Source of the DNA: Robiginitalea sp.
GTDB lineage: Bacteria; Bacteroidota; Bacteroidia; Flavobacteriales; Flavobacteriaceae
Direction: 5' to 3'
DNA length: 64,000 nt
NCBI GenBank assembly: GCA_024638915.1
Contig: JAHEJJ010000002.1
Location: 62,001 to 126,000, forward strand
Below, one piece after another: positions 24,210-34,680 of this stretch. Made by a program: the position numbers and the translations under genes. Within the stretch, counting starts at the first letter, position 1, and every line of letters begins with the position of its first letter. The notes below the pieces were generated by a model. That model ran no database searches. It saw nothing but the letters and a program-made list of their open reading frames with translations, and was not told the origin of the DNA.

Positions 24210-27065
24210 ATGATTATTAGAATACTCGTCGTCTTCCTTTTCTTGGGTTCTTCACAAAGCTGGTCCCAGACAGATTCAACATCTGGTCATAACCTACAGG
24301 AATCTTTGGCTCAAAAAAGAGAAATGCAAGAGCGATCTCCTGTAAATAACATACGATTTAAAAATATCGGCCCGACTATAATGAGTGGCCGGGTGGTCGA
24401 CCTGGATGTTAATCCTGATCATCCCGAGGAATTCTACGTAGCCTATGCATCAGGTGGCTTATGGTATACCGAGAATAATGGAACCAGTTTTGTGCCGGTT
24501 ATGGATTCTACAGCCACACAGAATCTCGGAGACATCGCTGTACACTGGCCAAGCGGCACCATATGGGCCGGGACCGGGGAGAGCAACGCCTCACGTTCTT
24601 CTTACGCCGGTATCGGTATATTAAAATCGACCGACAAAGGAAAGCACTGGCAACAAATGGGGCTTACGGATTCTCATCATATCGGACGTATCCTCATCAA
24701 TCCAGAAAACCCCGATGAAGTTCTGGTGGGGGTTGCCGGGCACCTATATACACCTAATGAAGAAAGAGGGGTATACAAGACTACGGATGGTGGCCAAAGC
24801 TGGGATCGGGTGCTGTTCATAGACGATCAGACCGGGATTATAGATCTTGCCTCGGTGCCGGGCGATTTTAGCATTCAATACGCTACTTCATGGGAAAAAG
24901 ACCGAAAGGCATGGCATTTTAAAGGGAATGGAAAAAATTCGGGTATATACAAGAGCACCGACGGCGGCAGGAGTTGGAAGAAATTGAATGTAGAGGAAAG
25001 TGGTTTTCCCACCGGTGAAGGCGTTGGCCGAATAGGGCTGTCCGTTTTTAATGACCAAATCATCTATGCTGTTCATGATAATCAATACCGCCGTGAAAAG
25101 GCTCGTCCAAAAACCGAAACCACTGGCAAACTCAGCAAAGAGCAGCTTGATAAAATGACAGCTGCTACCCTGGATCAGCTAAATGATGATGAGTTGGAGA
25201 AATTTTTAAGGGACAAAAATTTTCCTGAGAAATACACGGCTTCGGTAGTGAAGGAAATGGTTCGTGTGGGAACCATCCAGCCCAAAGATATCGGCGACTA
25301 CCTCGACAACGCAAATTCCCTGCTCTTTGAGTTTCCTGTCATCGGTGCCGAAGTGTATCGCAGCGAAGACGGGGGTGAATCCTGGACAAAAATGAACGAG
25401 GGTTATATCGATGATCTTTATTATAGCTATGGATATTATTTCGGGCAGATCAGGGTAGACCCTTCCAATAAAGACAGGATCTACATCGCAGGAGTTCCTA
25501 TCCTGAAATCTGAGGATGGAGGTAAAAACTTTCAGGATATCAGCGGGGAAAATGTCCACGCAGACCACCATGCCTTGTGGATCAATCCTAAAAATACCCG
25601 TCACCTCATCAACGGCAATGACGGGGGTGTGAACATTACCTACGACCAGGGTGAACACTGGATAAAAAACAATGCCCCGGCAGTTGGTCAGTTCTATGCC
25701 ATCAATGTGGACTACCAGGAACCTTACCATGTTTATGGCGGGCTTCAGGACAATGGAGTATGGATGGGCCCTCACAATGCGAAGGAGAATGCCCGCTGGC
25801 ATCAGACTGGTCATTATCCGTGGAAAATGATCCTCGGAGGAGATGGAATGCAGGTGCACATAGATCGAACCAACCATCAGCTCGTCTACACAGGTTTCCA
25901 ATTCGGCAACTATTACCGGATCGACCTCAGTGAAGATTCGCAAACAAAAATCCAACCCAGACATGATCTAGGAACAGAAGCATTCCGATTTAATTGGCAA
26001 ACGCCTGTGTTACTTTCCCCGCACAACCAGGATATCCTCTACCTGGGAAGTAATGTATTGCACCGATCTATGAACCAGGGCGATAGTTGGGCATCGATTT
26101 CAGGGGACCTCACCCAGGGGCCCAAAAAAGGTAACGTGGCCTATGGAACTATTACGTCCATATCAGAGTCACCGCTGAAATTTGGGTTGATCTATGTTGG
26201 AACAGACGATGGACTTGTGCAACGTACCGACAACTCCGGTGCTTCGTGGACTATTGTTTCGAACAATCTTCCGGATTCTTTATGGATCTCTGAAGTATTG
26301 GCTTCCAGACACGATGCTCATCGTGTTTTCGTAAGTCTGAACGGATATCGCAATGACGATTTTACGGCCTATGTCTTCAGAAGTGATGACGGCGGAAAGA
26401 CCTGGACAGATATTTCTTCAAATATCCCTGATGCTCCGGTTAATGCACTTGCCGAAGATGGACAGTCGGAGGACCTGTTGTTTGTCGGAACCGATAACGG
26501 TCTCTATGTGAGTTTCAACGGCGGCCAACAATGGGAGAGTTTTCAGAACGGCATCCCGAATGTTGCTATTCACGACCTGGTGATCCAGGATAAGGCTAAA
26601 CATTTGGTCGCCGGGACCCATGGGCGAAGTATCTACCAGGCCGACATTTCGATCCTGCAAAAGATAAATGAAAACATCAGAAATTCCTCACTAACCGTTT
26701 TCGAAATGGATACTATCGAACATTCTGATGACTGGGGCAATCCTTCAACGGCCTGGACTGAACCGAATACACCTGGTTTGGATATTTCCTTTTTTTCCAG
26801 CAAGCCGGGAAGTTACAGGGCAGAAGTTCGTACTCTCCAGGGGATTGTAGTCAGTGACGCTGAAGTGGATGCCGTACGTGGCATTAATGTCCTATCGTAC
26901 GATATGGCCTTTTCCAAAAAGGGTAAATCAGATTATTTAAAGAAATATAAACGAAGGCTGACCACTGCAAAAAATGGTAAAACCTACCTGCCCCCCGGAA
27001 AGTATGAGGTTGAGATCAGCGGGAATGGGTCATCAGAAGTTAAACGAATTATTATTAAGGACTAG
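24210..27065 (+). CDS. Exported Asp-box (BNR/sortilin-like) beta-propeller protein
   Basis: 951 residues with a signal peptide ending near SQSWSQ. About ten Asp-box motifs of the form S/T-x-D-G-G-x-x-W run through residues 70-780 (for example STDKGKHW, TTDGGQSW, STDGGRSW, SDDGGKTW), indicating one or two beta-propellers as in sortilin/VPS10 and BNR-repeat proteins. A conserved NGNDGGVNITYDQG segment is typical of the Bacteroidota group annotated as glycosyl hydrolase. Catalytic residues of sialidases are not evident. The C-terminal 150 residues form a separate beta-sandwich-like domain. The role is unknown; peptide or glycan binding outside the inner membrane is plausible. Confidence 0.8.
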   Translation: MIIRILVVFLFLGSSQSWSQTDSTSGHNLQESLAQKREMQERSPVNNIRFKNIGPTIMSGRVVDLDVNPDHPEEFYVAYASGGLWYTENNGTSFVPVMDSTATQNLGDIAVHWPSGTIWAGTGESNASRSSYAGIGILKSTDKGKHWQQMGLTDSHHIGRILINPENPDEVLVGVAGHLYTPNEERGVYKTTDGGQSWDRVLFIDDQTGIIDLASVPGDFSIQYATSWEKDRKAWHFKGNGKNSGIYKSTDGGRSWKKLNVEESGFPTGEGVGRIGLSVFNDQIIYAVHDNQYRREKARPKTETTGKLSKEQLDKMTAATLDQLNDDELEKFLRDKNFPEKYTASVVKEMVRVGTIQPKDIGDYLDNANSLLFEFPVIGAEVYRSEDGGESWTKMNEGYIDDLYYSYGYYFGQIRVDPSNKDRIYIAGVPILKSEDGGKNFQDISGENVHADHHALWINPKNTRHLINGNDGGVNITYDQGEHWIKNNAPAVGQFYAINVDYQEPYHVYGGLQDNGVWMGPHNAKENARWHQTGHYPWKMILGGDGMQVHIDRTNHQLVYTGFQFGNYYRIDLSEDSQTKIQPRHDLGTEAFRFNWQTPVLLSPHNQDILYLGSNVLHRSMNQGDSWASISGDLTQGPKKGNVAYGTITSISESPLKFGLIYVGTDDGLVQRTDNSGASWTIVSNNLPDSLWISEVLASRHDAHRVFVSLNGYRNDDFTAYVFRSDDGGKTWTDISSNIPDAPVNALAEDGQSEDLLFVGTDNGLYVSFNGGQQWESFQNGIPNVAIHDLVIQDKAKHLVAGTHGRSIYQADISILQKINENIRNSSLTVFEMDTIEHSDDWGNPSTAWTEPNTPGLDISFFSSKPGSYRAEVRTLQGIVVSDAEVDAVRGINVLSYDMAFSKKGKSDYLKKYKRRLTTAKNGKTYLPPGKYEVEISGNGSSEVKRIIIKD

Positions 27066-27108
27066 TGTGCTTTTTTAGCCAAACCCCGTCCTCAAAAAAT
27101 TAAATTCT

Positions 27109-27498
27109 ATGGAACTCTCTTTAACCATTCCTGCCCTTTTATTCCCGGCAATTTCACTGAGCATGCTGGCATACAATGCTCGTTATCTGGCCATTGCTGC
27201 CCTTATAAGACAACTGCACAAACAGTATGTGGAAACACATTCCAAAAAACTTGACCTTCAGGTAAAACAACTGCAGAAAAGACTGTCCATTATAAAGAAT
27301 ATGCAGGCAGTGGCGATCCTGAGCTTTCTATTCAGCGCCATTACCATGTTCCTGATCTATGTGGGATTTACCTTTTGGGCCAATATGGCCTTCGGGATCA
27401 GTTTGATGGCACTGATGCTGTCGTTGATCCTGTCGCTTATCGAAGTTCAGCTTTCTACCAAAGCACTGGGGATCCAATTAGACGATATGGGCCAATAG
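27109..27498 (+). CDS. DUF2721 membrane protein
   Basis: 129 residues. It has a hydrophobic N-terminal helix, a helical linker with basic heptads (KKLDLQVKQLQKRL), then two membrane helices. The order IPALLFPAISLSMLAYNARYLAIAALIR matches DUF2721, small membrane proteins of unknown function in many Gram-negative bacteria. It lies 43 bases after the Asp-box protein gene and 28 before the acyltransferase-like gene, all on the plus strand, so the three may be one transcript. Confidence 0.8.
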   Translation: MELSLTIPALLFPAISLSMLAYNARYLAIAALIRQLHKQYVETHSKKLDLQVKQLQKRLSIIKNMQAVAILSFLFSAITMFLIYVGFTFWANMAFGISLMALMLSLILSLIEVQLSTKALGIQLDDMGQ

Positions 27499-27526
27499 AT
27501 TTTGATAATCCGCCAAACCAACCAGA

Positions 27527-28729
27527 ATGACATTAAAAACACCAAGGGGAAAACGGATCAGTTCTATCGATATGTTGAGGGGATTGGTCATGGTGATTAT
27601 GGCCCTGGACCATATTCGCGATTATTTTCACAAAGATGCCTTTTATTTCGACCCCACGGACCTGGAGCAGACTAATGTCGCTTTATTTTTTACTCGTTTT
27701 GTCACGCATTTTTGTGCGCCGGTATTTGTTTTTCTGGCAGGTACTTCTGCTTTCTTCGTCGGTCGCCGACGGGACAAAAAGTTCCTGTGCAAATGGTTAC
27801 TGAAACGGGGAATTTGGTTAATATTTGCCGAATTCACCCTCATTAAACTGGCCTGGGCATTCAAGCTGGATTTTAGCATCATTATGCTACAGGTGATTTG
27901 GGTACTGGGGCTCGGGATGATATTCCTGGCGGCCTACATTTATTTGCCCAGAAAAGTTGGACTCGCGCTGGCAGTGATCGTGGTGCTCACCCATAATCTT
28001 TTCGATATTCACACTACAGGCGATCCTTTCACCCCGGCAACAGGAATAGGTGAAAGTATCTGGCGGGTGCTGCACGTCTTTGGAATTTTTCCCATGGGAA
28101 GCAGTACTGTGCTGGTAGCGTATCCGGCGATACCCTGGATATTTGTAATGCCTCTAGGATACTATTTTGGCGCCCTCTACAAACCCGACGTTTTACCCAC
28201 CTTCAGGATCAAACGGCTCTGGCAGATCGGCATGGGGATGACCTTGCTATTCCTGGTCTTACGCTCTCTGAATATCTATGGAGACCTCTCTCCATGGAGT
28301 CTTCAGGAGAATCTTTCATTTACGATAATGTCCTTCTTGAATGTCACCAAATACCCGCCATCACTGCTCTTCCTGTTGGTCACTCTCGGACCTTCAATAA
28401 TCTTTCTCGCCCTTGCTGAAAAGTGGAAGGGTTGGTTCTCTGAGCCATTGGTGATTATCGGGAGGGTCCCGATGTTCTTCTATGTGGTGCATCTTTACGT
28501 CATCCATTTGCTGGCATTGATCGCGGCGGTAGCCACAGGCTTTAACGCATCGGATATGGTTATCGACATTTGGATCAACTTGCAAACAGAACTTCAGGGC
28601 TACGGTTTTGATCTATGGGTGGTTTATCTGGTATGGATCGGAATAATTCTGGGATTATACCCCGTATGTGCATGGTATAACCGGTATAAATCTGAGAACA
28701 GAGATAAATGGTGGTTGAGTTATCTATAA
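27527..28729 (+). CDS. Heparan-alpha-glucosaminide N-acetyltransferase-like membrane protein (DUF1624)
   Basis: 400 residues with about ten membrane helices. The N terminus has RISSIDMLRGLVMVIMALDHIRDYF, where the DxLRG and the DH pair match the HGSNAT/DUF1624 family, whose human member moves acetyl groups across the lysosomal membrane to glucosamine. The active-site His is in the ALDH segment. The bacterial proteins are thought to modify envelope or exported sugars with acetyl groups; the acceptor here is unknown. It is the last gene of the 24210-28729 run. Confidence 0.8.
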   Translation: MTLKTPRGKRISSIDMLRGLVMVIMALDHIRDYFHKDAFYFDPTDLEQTNVALFFTRFVTHFCAPVFVFLAGTSAFFVGRRRDKKFLCKWLLKRGIWLIFAEFTLIKLAWAFKLDFSIIMLQVIWVLGLGMIFLAAYIYLPRKVGLALAVIVVLTHNLFDIHTTGDPFTPATGIGESIWRVLHVFGIFPMGSSTVLVAYPAIPWIFVMPLGYYFGALYKPDVLPTFRIKRLWQIGMGMTLLFLVLRSLNIYGDLSPWSLQENLSFTIMSFLNVTKYPPSLLFLLVTLGPSIIFLALAEKWKGWFSEPLVIIGRVPMFFYVVHLYVIHLLALIAAVATGFNASDMVIDIWINLQTELQGYGFDLWVVYLVWIGIILGLYPVCAWYNRYKSENRDKWWLSYL

Positions 28730-28761
28730 AATATTTCTGTAATTAGGATGGAATGGCCTGC

Positions 28762-29667
28762 CTACTGATAGTATCTTTGTTTTTTATGGCGATGTCCCTT
28801 GAGCTCAACGTATTTTACGATCTCCCTGGCGACATTGATCCCTGTAGCCTCCTCTATACCTCTTAGACCGGGAGATGCATTTACCTCAATGAGCAAAGGG
28901 CCCCGGTTAGACCGTATAAGATCCACACCGGCAACTCCTAATCCCAGGTATTTTACCGCGTCGGTTGCGATGGCCTGCTCTTCAGGGGTAGGGATTATGG
29001 CCATGGTCTCGGCACCCCGGTGAACATTCGAACGAAATTCTTCCAGTGCACTCGACCGCTTCATGCTTGCGACCACCTTATTTCCAACAACGATAATCCT
29101 GATATCTTCTCCATTGGCCTCTTCGATGTATTCCTGCATCAGCACACTGGTGTCCATTTTGTAGAAAGTATCCAAAATGGATTTGGCCGATTTTTGGGTT
29201 TCAGCCAGAATTACACCTATACCCTGAGTCCCTTCCTGCAACTTAATAATAACCGGGGTACCTCCGAGCATCTTGATCTGTTCTTCAATATTGTCAGGGT
29301 TGATCGAGAAAAGCGTTTCCGGAATTGGAATACCCTTTTTTGCCATGATCTGCAATGTACGGACCTTGTTCCTGGCCCGGGTGATCCCCAACGATCTGGC
29401 CGTGCTGAAAATACCGTTCATTTCAAATTGCTTCACTATCGCAGCCCCATGACGGGTAACATTCGTCCCGATCCTTGGGATGATGGCATCAAAATCATCG
29501 GTGATACTTTCATCCCCCAAATAGATCTGAGGACTGCCCGATCGGAGTTTCACCGTACACTTGGTATGATCGATCAATTCGATATAATGACCGCAATTTT
29601 GTGCTTCCTCCGCAATTCTTTTGGTGGAGTATACATTCAGGCTAACCGATAGAAGTCCGATATTCAT
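28762..29667 (-). CDS. rimK: RimK family alpha-L-glutamate ligase
   Basis: 301 residues. It has the ATP-grasp fold with an N-terminal PreATP-grasp domain (DAIIPRIG), the lysine-rich IIKLQEGTQGIGV loop and the metal-binding LLIEVNASPGLRGIE end. RimK adds glutamates to the C terminus of ribosomal protein S6, tuning translation. In many flavobacteria a retropepsin-like protease (RimB) lies beside it, but none is seen here within the window. The gene converges on the 27527 gene and diverges from sdhC with 265 bases between. Confidence 0.9.
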   Translation of the reverse strand: MNIGLLSVSLNVYSTKRIAEEAQNCGHYIELIDHTKCTVKLRSGSPQIYLGDESITDDFDAIIPRIGTNVTRHGAAIVKQFEMNGIFSTARSLGITRARNKVRTLQIMAKKGIPIPETLFSINPDNIEEQIKMLGGTPVIIKLQEGTQGIGVILAETQKSAKSILDTFYKMDTSVLMQEYIEEANGEDIRIIVVGNKVVASMKRSSALEEFRSNVHRGAETMAIIPTPEEQAIATDAVKYLGLGVAGVDLIRSNRGPLLIEVNASPGLRGIEEATGINVAREIVKYVELKGHRHKKQRYYQ

Positions 29668-29877
29668 AATCGATAGTCAGGTAGGATAATGGTCTCTAAT
29701 ATCGCTAAAATAACAATACGTCAGAAGTTCTGCTCATATTTAGACTGGTGAAACCTAGATTATTAGCGTATTTTTTGTTTAAGAAGATACCAGGAATTAG
29801 GCCTGTACAATTCAAAAAATTAAACAGCCCGATTTTATTCCTTATAATCAGTCTAAATACTGAATATTAAAGCGCCC

Positions 29878-29885
29878 TAAGTTTG
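29878..29885 (+). promoter_or_regulatory. -7 box of the sdhCAB promoter
   Basis: TAAGTTTG is an exact TAnnTTTG match 48 bases before the sdhC ATG. No clear -33 TTG is present. The 265-base gap between rimK and sdhC otherwise shows no gene or strong hairpin. Confidence 0.45.
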
Positions 29886-29932
29886 TTAATAATTGGCCTG
29901 TAGCGTAAATTAGCGCAGTTAAATTCAATGGT

Positions 29933-30601
29933 ATGAGTGCACTGATAAAATCGTCCATTGCCCGCAAAGTGGTAATGGCACTTTCTGGCCTTTTTTTAGT
30001 TCTTTTCCTACTCCTTCACCTTTCGATCAACCTTTCCTCGGTTATCAGTCCGGAAACATTTAATCAGTGGTCCCACTTTATGGGCTATAATCCACTCGTA
30101 CAGTACCTAATGCAGCCGATCCTTATTGCAGGGGTTGTAGTTCATTTCGTAATGGGAATCGTTTTGGAGCTTCAGAATAACAGGGCGAGAGCGGTAAAGT
30201 ATGCTCAGTTTAAAGGTAGCGCCAATGCCTCCTGGGTCTCCAGAAATATGATCATCACAGGATTGGTGGTCCTCGCTTTCTTAGGCTTGCATTTCTATGA
30301 TTTCTGGATCCATGAAATGGCCTACAAATATGTAGAGGTTAATCCTCAGGACCCGACCAGATATTATGCTGAAACCGTGGAAAAATTCGAGCCTATCTGG
30401 AGGACCGTGATTTATGTCGTGTCTTTTGCTTTGCTTTCCATGCATTTATGGCACGGCTTTGCCTCATCTTTCCAAAGTATGGGCCTCAACAACAAGTATA
30501 CGCCCAACATCAAAAAGTTTACAAAAATCTATGCCCTGATTGTTCCTTTGGGTTTCGTTTTTATAGCATTATATCATCATCTTAATCCGTTAACACACTA
30601 G
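29933..30601 (+). CDS. sdhC: Succinate dehydrogenase/fumarate reductase cytochrome b subunit
   Basis: 222 residues with five membrane helices, the single-anchor type-B arrangement found in Bacteroidota, where no SdhD is needed. Histidines in [24 protein letters not shown] and MHLWHGFAS are at the positions expected for two haem b groups. It anchors the SdhAB unit to the inner membrane and exchanges electrons with menaquinone. The flavoprotein gene begins two bases after its stop, so the subunits are made together. Confidence 0.93.
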   Translation: MSALIKSSIARKVVMALSGLFLVLFLLLHLSINLSSVISPETFNQWSHFMGYNPLVQYLMQPILIAGVVVHFVMGIVLELQNNRARAVKYAQFKGSANASWVSRNMIITGLVVLAFLGLHFYDFWIHEMAYKYVEVNPQDPTRYYAETVEKFEPIWRTVIYVVSFALLSMHLWHGFASSFQSMGLNNKYTPNIKKFTKIYALIVPLGFVFIALYHHLNPLTH

Positions 30602-30603
30602 TT

Positions 30604-32607
30604 ATGAATGTTCTGGATTCAAAAATACCCACAGGGCCCCTGGCCGAAAAGTGGACCAAGCACAAAAATGAGATTGATCTCGTCAACCCCGCCAATAAAC
30701 GCAATATTAATGTGATCATCGTGGGTACAGGCCTTGCCGGTGCTTCGTCCGCAGCCACGCTTGCGGAATTGGGATATAACGTTAAAACCTTCTGTTATCA
30801 GGATTCTCCCAGGCGGGCACATTCTATCGCGGCTCAGGGAGGCATTAATGCTTCTAAGAATTACCAGGGCGATGGAGATAGTGACTACCGCCTTTTCTAC
30901 GATACGATCAAAGGAGGGGATTATCGTTCGAGGGAAGCCAATGTTTACAGGCTGGCAGAAGTATCAGGAAATATTATAGATCAATGCGTTGCCCAGGGGG
31001 TTCCTTTTGCTCGAGAATATGGAGGCCTACTAGACAATCGATCGTTTGGAGGTGTCCTGGTTTCCCGAACCTTTTATGCCAAAGGACAAACGGGGCAGCA
31101 ATTATTGCTCGGTGCTTACGGGGCGATGAATCGGCAGATACAAAGGGGAAAAATAAAATCGTATACCCGTCATGAAATGCTGGATCTTGTTCTTATTGAC
31201 GGAAAGGCGCGCGGTATTATAGCCCGCGACCTCGTCAGTGGGGAGATCGAAAGGCATGCTGCCCATGCAGTGGTCTTAGCTACAGGTGGATATGGAAATG
31301 TATTCTATCTTTCAACGATGGCTATGGGTTGTAATGTAACCGCAGCCTGGCGTGCACATAGACGCGGCGCTTTTTTCGCCAATCCATGTTTTACTCAAAT
31401 TCACCCAACCTGTATACCGGTCTCTGGAGATCATCAATCCAAGCTAACCCTCATGTCCGAATCCCTTAGGAATGATGGGCGTATCTGGGTACCCAAACGG
31501 CTGGAAGATGCCCAGAATATAAGGGAAGGCAAGTTAAAACCCACAGAATTAAAAGAAGAAGACCGCGACTATTTCCTAGAAAGGCGCTACCCTGCTTTTG
31601 GTAATCTGGTGCCCAGGGACGTGGCGTCTCGTGCCGCCAAAGAACGATGTGATGCAGGCTTTGGGGTCAACAAGACCGGGGAAGCCGTTTATCTTGATTT
31701 CGCCTCTGCTATTGAAAGATATGGAAAAGAGAAGGCGCTGACCTCGGGTATAAAGAACTCGGACAAAAACACTATCACGAGGCTAGGAGAAGAAATTGTC
31801 GCCGCTAAGTATGGTAACCTCTTCCAGATGTACGAAAAGATCGTGGATGAGAACCCTTACAAAACACCGATGATGATTTATCCGGCGGTGCATTATACCA
31901 TGGGAGGTCTCTGGGTAGACTATAATCTTCAGACCACCATTCCGGGATGTTATTCTGCCGGTGAGGCTAATTTCAGCGACCATGGCGCAAACCGTTTAGG
32001 GGCTTCGGCCTTGATGCAAGGATTAGCCGATGGTTATTTTGTACTCCCCTATACTATTGGCGATTATTTATCCGACGATATTCAGACCGGCCCTATTTCT
32101 ACCGATTCTCCGGAATTTGAAGCGGTAGAGAATGGAATAAATGAGCGCATTGATAGGCTTATGAGCGGCAGTGGCAAGCATCCTGTAGATTATTATCATA
32201 AAAAATTAGGTAAGATTATGTGGAATAAATGCGGTATGTCGCGCAATGCAGAAGATCTTAAAAGTGCTATTGCCGAAATCACGGCTTTGAGAAAAGATTT
32301 CTGGGAAAATGTGAAAATTCCCGGAAGTAAGGAAGGCATGAATACAGAACTGGAGAAGGCCGGGCGCGTTGCGGATTTCCTGGAACTGGGAGAACTATTT
32401 GCCAAAGACGCCTTACAGAGGAATGAATCCTGCGGCGGACATTTTAGAGAAGAATACCAAACTCCGGAAGGTGAAGCGCTCAGGGATGATGAGAATTATA
32501 AATACGTTGCAGCATGGGAGTATAAAGGGGAGCCCAAGAATGCTGTTTTGCACAAGGAAGAGCTCATCTATGAGAACATTGAAGTTAAAACAAGAAGCTA
32601 TAAATAA
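30604..32607 (+). CDS. sdhA: Succinate dehydrogenase/fumarate reductase flavoprotein subunit
   Basis: 667 residues. FAD-binding [10 protein letters not shown] appears near residue 40. The covalent FAD histidine is in [10 protein letters not shown] near residue 77. Substrate-binding and catalytic segments include [24 protein letters not shown] and [13 protein letters not shown]. It oxidises succinate to fumarate (or the reverse) and passes electrons to SdhB. The length is that of the long Bacteroidota/epsilonproteobacterial form. It lies between sdhC (two-base gap) and sdhB (45-base gap). Confidence 0.95.
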   Translation: MNVLDSKIPTGPLAEKWTKHKNEIDLVNPANKRNINVIIVGTGLAGASSAATLAELGYNVKTFCYQDSPRRAHSIAAQGGINASKNYQGDGDSDYRLFYDTIKGGDYRSREANVYRLAEVSGNIIDQCVAQGVPFAREYGGLLDNRSFGGVLVSRTFYAKGQTGQQLLLGAYGAMNRQIQRGKIKSYTRHEMLDLVLIDGKARGIIARDLVSGEIERHAAHAVVLATGGYGNVFYLSTMAMGCNVTAAWRAHRRGAFFANPCFTQIHPTCIPVSGDHQSKLTLMSESLRNDGRIWVPKRLEDAQNIREGKLKPTELKEEDRDYFLERRYPAFGNLVPRDVASRAAKERCDAGFGVNKTGEAVYLDFASAIERYGKEKALTSGIKNSDKNTITRLGEEIVAAKYGNLFQMYEKIVDENPYKTPMMIYPAVHYTMGGLWVDYNLQTTIPGCYSAGEANFSDHGANRLGASALMQGLADGYFVLPYTIGDYLSDDIQTGPISTDSPEFEAVENGINERIDRLMSGSGKHPVDYYHKKLGKIMWNKCGMSRNAEDLKSAIAEITALRKDFWENVKIPGSKEGMNTELEKAGRVADFLELGELFAKDALQRNESCGGHFREEYQTPEGEALRDDENYKYVAAWEYKGEPKNAVLHKEELIYENIEVKTRSYK

Positions 32608-32652
32608 GCAGGCCCGTCAGGACTATAAAAATATATTAGAAAAAGAAAGGAT

Positions 32653-33399
32653 ATGAACCTACAATTGAAAATATGGCGCCAGCAGAATGCGGGTTCTAAA
32701 GGTAAAATGGTAGACTATTCCATCAGCGGGGTGGAATCGGATATGTCTTTCCTCGAAATGCTCGACGTACTGAACGAATCGCTCATCAATAAAGGGGAAG
32801 AACCCATAGCGTTTGATCATGACTGCAGGGAAGGAATCTGTGGCTCATGTTCATTGATGATCAATGGAGAACCACACGGGCCAGATCGCCTTATTACCGC
32901 CTGCCAGCTTCATATGAGGAAATTCAAAGACGGCGACACTATCGTTATAGAACCTTTCAGGGCAAAGGCCTTCCCCGTGATCAAAGATCTGATCATAGAC
33001 CGAACTGCCTTTGACAGGATACACCAGGCGGGCGGATATATTTCCGTCAATACCTCTGGAAATACGGTTGATGCCAATGCCATTCCGATCGATAAGCACA
33101 AAGCCGACGAAGCCATGGATGCTGCCACCTGCATCGGATGCGGGGCTTGTGTGGCAGCTTGTAAAAATGCAAGTGCCATGTTGTTTACTTCGGCCAAAGT
33201 TGCTCAATTTGCTCTATTACCTCAGGGTAGAGTAGAAGCGACAGAACGGGTTCAAAATATGGTGCGTCAGATGGATTTGGAAGGATTTGGAAATTGCACC
33301 AATACCGGTGCCTGCGAGGTTGAATGCCCAAAAGGTATTTCGTTGGAAAATATCGCACGGATGAACCGTGAATACCTGATGGCTACCTCTAAAGGATAA
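32653..33399 (+). CDS. sdhB: Succinate dehydrogenase/fumarate reductase iron-sulfur subunit
   Basis: 248 residues. The [2Fe-2S] ligands are in CREGICGSC and the following C of ITACQL. The [4Fe-4S] site is [11 protein letters not shown], and the third cluster uses C-x5-C-x3-CP in [12 protein letters not shown] together with the CK of the former segment. It wires electrons from SdhA to the haems and menaquinone in SdhC. It is the last gene of the operon and is followed by a terminator at 33426. Confidence 0.95.
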   Translation: MNLQLKIWRQQNAGSKGKMVDYSISGVESDMSFLEMLDVLNESLINKGEEPIAFDHDCREGICGSCSLMINGEPHGPDRLITACQLHMRKFKDGDTIVIEPFRAKAFPVIKDLIIDRTAFDRIHQAGGYISVNTSGNTVDANAIPIDKHKADEAMDAATCIGCGACVAACKNASAMLFTSAKVAQFALLPQGRVEATERVQNMVRQMDLEGFGNCTNTGACEVECPKGISLENIARMNREYLMATSKG

Positions 33400-33425
33400 G
33401 CACAAACTACATATCGTTCTAACCG

Positions 33426-33457
33426 GGTCCTGCCTTGACTGACAGGACCTTTTTTTT
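33426..33457 (+). terminator. Terminator of sdhCAB
   Basis: A 7-bp stem GGTCCTG/CAGGACC (33426-33432 and 33443-33449) with a 10-base loop is followed at once by a run of eight T, the classic intrinsic terminator form, 26 bases after the sdhB stop. Confidence 0.85.
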
Positions 33458-33522
33458 AGGTCGCAATTTTCAAAGGGCGGTTGCCAGACCAAATTTCCTA
33501 CATTTACGATATATTATTTATT

Positions 33523-34680
33523 ATGTCGTCATTCGCTTCTTCCATACGTCCCAAGCTTCCCGAATTGCCGGAATCCATTTTTACCACGATGAGTGTCATG
33601 GCTAAGGAATATGGAGCCATCAACTTATCCCAGGGCTTTCCCAATTTTGATCCTGATCAAAAATTACTGGAATTGGCCGCTAAAGCGATGAGGGATGGTT
33701 ATAATCAATACGCGCCTTTGAGTGGAATTTACTCGCTAAGGGAGGTCATTTCAGAAAAAATTCTTAGCCTTTACTCCAGGCGATATCATCCCGATACGGA
33801 GATAACGATCACGGCGGGTGCCACCCAGGCTATTTATACGGCTGTAGCTGCATTTGTTTGGCCTGGCGATGAGGTCATTGTATTGAAACCAGCCTATGAC
33901 TGCTATGAACCGGCGATAATAGCACAGGGAGGAATTCCTGTCCTAGTTCAAATGGATCCGCATGATCATAGAGTGAACTGGGCGTTGTTCAAGAAAGCCA
34001 TCAGTGAGAGGACAAGGATGGTAATTATCAATACACCTCATAATCCGAGTGGCGTAACCTTCAGCACAGAAGATATGAGGACTTTGGAGCAATCCTTGAA
34101 AAACACGAACATACTTGTGCTCAGCGATGAAGTTTATGAACATATCGTTTTCGGCAATGGCAGACACGAAAGCGCTTCCAGATTTGAAGATCTGGCTTCC
34201 AGAAGTCTTATATGCGCGTCTTTTGGTAAGACTTTTCACGTAACCGGATGGAAAATGGGCTATTGCGCCGCCCCTGATTACCTCATGAAAGAATTCCGCA
34301 GAATTCACGAATTCAACGTGTTCTGTGCCAATCATCCGTTACAAAGAGCATTGGCTTCGTACCTGAAAAATCCGGATCATTATTTGGACCTGGGGCCGTT
34401 TTTTGAAGAAAAACGCGATCTTTTCCTCTCAGGACTTCAGGGGTCAAGATTCAAATTCAAGGCTTCACAAGGCACCTATTTCCAATTGTTGGATTTCTCC
34501 GAACTAACAGACGAAGGGGATGTGGCCTTTGCCAAACGACTTACGGTCGAAAAGGGTATTGCCAGTATACCTATTTCTGTGTTTAACAAAGATCAGCAAG
34601 ACCACCAGTATTTGAGATTCTGTTTTGCCAAGACCGAAGATACTTTACTAAGAGCAACAGAGATACTTGGGAAGATCTAA
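33523..34680 (+). CDS. Methionine aminotransferase-like class I/II aminotransferase
   Basis: 385 residues from ATG 33523. An upstream ATG at 33481 would add 14 residues that do not look like the family. The fold type I PLP enzyme has INLSQGFPNFDPD near the N terminus, AGATQAIYTAV, NTPHNPSG, and the PLP lysine in SFGKTFHVTGWKMGY. The sequence pattern is that of YbdL-type transaminases that prefer methionine, histidine and phenylalanine. It may also act on kynurenine or related acids. The gene ends four bases into the stop region of the convergent serine hydrolase. Confidence 0.88.
   Translation: MSSFASSIRPKLPELPESIFTTMSVMAKEYGAINLSQGFPNFDPDQKLLELAAKAMRDGYNQYAPLSGIYSLREVISEKILSLYSRRYHPDTEITITAGATQAIYTAVAAFVWPGDEVIVLKPAYDCYEPAIIAQGGIPVLVQMDPHDHRVNWALFKKAISERTRMVIINTPHNPSGVTFSTEDMRTLEQSLKNTNILVLSDEVYEHIVFGNGRHESASRFEDLASRSLICASFGKTFHVTGWKMGYCAAPDYLMKEFRRIHEFNVFCANHPLQRALASYLKNPDHYLDLGPFFEEKRDLFLSGLQGSRFKFKASQGTYFQLLDFSELTDEGDVAFAKRLTVEKGIASIPISVFNKDQQDHQYLRFCFAKTEDTLLRATEILGKI

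Noticed and set aside
25206-25964. 252-codon minus-strand frame
   Set aside because: It is fully inside the Asp-box protein gene, whose plus-strand frame has clear repeats; the antisense product has no domain features.
29020-29652. 210-codon plus-strand frame
   Set aside because: Antisense shadow of rimK, which has all ATP-grasp motifs.
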